Origin: Actinomycetota bacterium
Lineage (GTDB): Bacteria; Actinomycetota; Humimicrobiia; Humimicrobiales; Humimicrobiaceae
Reading direction: 5' to 3'
Length of the DNA stretch: 6,729 nt
NCBI GenBank assembly: GCA_023488645.1
Contig: JAMDDL010000174.1
Span: forward strand, 1-6,729
Part shown: positions 5,050 through 6,729 of the stretch, one piece after another
How the letters are laid out: each line of letters opens with the position of its first letter
Position numbering within the stretch: position 1 is the stretch's first letter
Notes under the pieces: generated by a model
Databases searched by the model: none
Seen by the model: the letters and a program-made list of their open reading frames with translations, nothing else
What the model was told of the DNA's origin: nothing
Position numbers and translations under genes: made by a program

Positions 5050-6117
5050 ATGGCAGAGGAAAAAATAAAGCCAAAAGTGCTGTCTATGTCAAATACCAAA
5101 AAGGAAATGATTGATACTTACAATACACTTCTTAAACAATTGCAGGAAAAAAGTGAAGCTGAATTGAAACCGGAGAAAAAGATTGAAGAAAAAAAGAATA
5201 AAGAGGTTGTACAAGTTGCAGAGGCTTTATCTTCAGAGGGAGTCATTAAGGAGATTGGCAATCTGAAGCTGGAGATAGGAAAGAGACTAACCGGCATTTC
5301 CGATGGCCTTGAGGAAGAGGTCAGTAAATTCAATCAAATTCAGAAAGCTATTGAAATAAAGGATCAGGAGCTCAAAGAATTATATGAAATAGAAAGAACA
5401 GCAGAAACACTTGCAGCACTAATAGAAGCCCAGAATCAGAAGCGCCAGGAATTTGAAATTGAAATGGTTGCCCGAAAGAAAGAACTTGACCGTGAAATTA
5501 TCACAACCCGTGAAGAATGGGAAAAAGAGGAAAAGGAATATGAAGCACAGATTAAGGAAAGAGATGCGGCTGAGATAAAAAGACGGGAAAGAGAAAAGGA
5601 AGAATATGGCTATGCCTTCAAAAGAGAACAATTGCTGGCAAGAGATAAATTTGAAGATGAGATGGCAAAAACAGAAAAAGAGATTCAACTGAAAAAAGAA
5701 TACATGGAAAAAGAACTTGCTGAGAGAGAAAAAACAGTTGCTGAAAGGGAAGAAGAGCTGGCAGAACTGCAAAATAAGGTTGCAGCCTTTCCTGATGAAA
5801 TCAAAGAAGTTGTAAGCAAAGCAGTTAAGGACACAACAGACAGAATTACACTTGAAGCAAAAAATAAAGAGGAATTATTAAAAAAAGAATTTGATGGCGA
5901 AAGAAATGTTCTTAAGACTCGAATTGAATCTTTAGAAAAAACTGTAAAAGAGCAGAGCGCCCATATTGCCAATCTTTCAGGGCAACTGGAGAAATCATAT
6001 CAGAAGGTTCAGGATATTGCCATTAAGTCCGTTGAGGGATCATCAAACTTGAAATCATTTGCTAATCTTCAGCAACTGGCTACAGAACAAATCAGGAGGC
6101 AGCCTCAGGAAAAATAA
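5050..6117 (+). CDS. Conserved coiled-coil protein of unknown function
   Basis: The 355-residue protein has no signal peptide or membrane segment and is dominated by Glu, Lys, Arg and Gln. A short N-terminal head (KVLSMSNTKKEMIDTYNTLL) leads into a linker and the segment SSEGVIKEIGNLKLEIGK (about 62-79). Long coiled coil then covers roughly residues 85-320, with stretches such as LAALIEAQNQKRQEFEIEM and ERDAAEIKRREREKEEYGYA. The C-terminal part reads TRIESLEKTVKEQSAHIANL, then QKVQDIAIKSVEGSSN. I recognise this as a protein found with very similar sequence across diverse uncultivated and anaerobic bacteria, but with no assigned function. AAAGGA 6 nt before ATG 5050 is a strong ribosome site. 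It is monocistronic here, separated from hepT by the hairpin region. A scaffold or filament role would be only a guess. Confidence 0.9.
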   Translation: MAEEKIKPKVLSMSNTKKEMIDTYNTLLKQLQEKSEAELKPEKKIEEKKNKEVVQVAEALSSEGVIKEIGNLKLEIGKRLTGISDGLEEEVSKFNQIQKAIEIKDQELKELYEIERTAETLAALIEAQNQKRQEFEIEMVARKKELDREIITTREEWEKEEKEYEAQIKERDAAEIKRREREKEEYGYAFKREQLLARDKFEDEMAKTEKEIQLKKEYMEKELAEREKTVAEREEELAELQNKVAAFPDEIKEVVSKAVKDTTDRITLEAKNKEELLKKEFDGERNVLKTRIESLEKTVKEQSAHIANLSGQLEKSYQKVQDIAIKSVEGSSNLKSFANLQQLATEQIRRQPQEK

Positions 6118-6340
6118 TTAAGCATTGTAAAATTTTTCATCATCAAAACATTCAAGTAAGAGCCCTCCCTAATAAGGAATTTATAAATAAAGGATTAGTT
6201 GATTCATAAGGATTTGCTCGTATAATAAGATAATTACTATGGTATTTGCCCAAGTTAATTATGCATTTGTCAAATAGAATGAATTTTAAATAAAAAAAGC
6301 GGGTATTTTGGATAAAATTTAGTTCTTATAATATATTGTC
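6118..6340. other. Intergenic spacer, no gene seen
   Basis: This AT-rich spacer lies between the coiled-coil gene and the ATPase tail, which converge. Only very short frames occur on either strand. No tRNA, integrase fragment or clear terminator hairpin was found. If the accessory block is an insertion, this is its right flank. Confidence 0.6.
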
Positions 6341-6369
6341 ATATTGTCAAACTTTAAAACCATATAATC
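6341..6369. repeat. 29-bp direct repeat, right copy (3' end of ATPase gene)
   Basis: This copy spans the last codons (LYGFKV) and the stop of the ATPase gene. It is the same-orientation partner of 3182-3210, 3159 bp away, with one mismatch. Here TTGACA has no suitable -10 box at normal spacing, unlike in the left copy. Confidence 0.85.
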
Positions 6370-6729
6370 TCAAACCGTTTATGATAACCAGGATTGTAAC
6401 ACCCACATCTGCAAAAATAGCCAGTGATAAATTGCTTAATCCTACAGATGCTAAAACTAAGAACAGGAACTTGATAAAAACGGCAGTAACAATATTAAAC
6501 CTGATTACTCCACCAGTTTTTTTCCCGAGTCTTATAAGATAGGGCAGCAAATTTAAATTATCATTTAAAAGTGCAATATCAGAATTTTCAATGGCTATAT
6601 CGGAACCAGTTGCTCCCATGGCAATTCCAACTGAAGCTGTAGCAAGAGCAGGAGCATCATTTACTCCATCACCTGCCATTGCAACATCTTTATACTGATT
6701 AATTATTTTTATTAGCTCTTTAACCTTAT
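6347..6729 (-). CDS. P1B-type heavy-metal ATPase (Zn/Cd/Pb class), C-terminal part (5' truncated by window edge)
   Basis: The frame stays open to the window edge and gives the last 126 residues of a metal-exporting P-type ATPase. The hinge motif AGDGVNDAPAL (about residues 18-28 of the fragment), SVGIAMGATGSDIAIENSDIAL, and two final membrane helices are present. TM7 (IRFNIVTAVFIKFLFLVL) carries a lysine and TM8 (AIFADVGVTILVIINGLRL) an aspartate, 21 residues apart. This is the Lys/Asp pair and spacing of the P1B-2 class (ZntA Lys693/Asp714), so Zn2+, Cd2+ or Pb2+ export is expected. The phosphorylation site and N-terminal metal domains lie outside the window. ATG 6679 is internal. The stop falls in the 29-bp sequence duplicated at 3182-3210. 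Confidence 0.95.
   Translation of the reverse strand, partial: KVKELIKIINQYKDVAMAGDGVNDAPALATASVGIAMGATGSDIAIENSDIALLNDNLNLLPYLIRLGKKTGGVIRFNIVTAVFIKFLFLVLASVGLSNLSLAIFADVGVTILVIINGLRLYGFKV

Noticed and set aside
5118..5972. Three leftward Phe/Ser/Leu-rich frames opposite the coiled-coil gene
   Set aside because: They are antisense images of the Glu/Lys-rich coding sequence (gaa/aag become ttc/ctt) and have no ribosome sites or family features.
6336..6542. Rightward 68-codon frame at the window end
   Set aside because: It is antisense to the well-supported ATPase gene and looks like no protein family.

Overview
The window comes from an AT-rich bacterial genome. Sigma70-type promoters (TTGACA / TATAAT-like), a LacI-family regulator, a GalT and a zinc/cadmium-type P1B ATPase all fit a free-living, probably anaerobic bacterium or uncultivated lineage. 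The species cannot be named from this sequence. The locus looks heavily rearranged: intact genes alternate with gene tails, a lone IS end and duplicated junction sequence. Left part (1-3210), a sugar-metabolism block: the window opens inside a LacI-family repressor lacking its DNA-binding head (1-795). After it comes a strong promoter (829-857) with a LacI-type operator directly downstream (865-884), but the gene it should drive is gone. Only the last 45 codons of a uroporphyrinogen-decarboxylase-family protein remain (932-1069). A small DUF4160/DUF2442 pair (1247-1757) follows, converging on galT, which is read leftward (2750-1770). Upstream of galT lie a lone IS3-family-like terminal repeat (around 2792-2818), a 60-codon small ORF (3032-2850), and a second promoter/operator (3191-3163 and 3152-3133) whose operator matches the first at 18 of 20 positions when inverted. 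The simplest reading is one LacI-controlled sugar regulon with galT as a surviving target and the other operon deleted. Right part (3211-6340), an accessory block: it holds the C-terminal tail of an AbiEi-type antitoxin (3211-3350), a conserved gene of unknown function (3990-3391), a complete MntA/HepT (nucleotidyltransferase/HEPN) toxin-antitoxin pair (4199-4875), a hairpin-rich spacer (4907-4997), and a 355-residue soluble coiled-coil protein of unknown function (5050-6117). The window ends in the 3' end of a Zn/Cd/Pb-type P1B ATPase read leftward (6729-6347). The accessory block is bracketed by a 29-bp direct repeat (3182-3210 and 6341-6369, one mismatch). The repeat corresponds to the last codons and stop of the ATPase gene, and its left copy also supplies the -35 box of the galT-side promoter. 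This suggests that the block was inserted at the ATPase 3' end and displaced the original tail, although no integrase is present between the repeats. That reading is inference; the repeat, the motifs and the gene fragments are directly visible.
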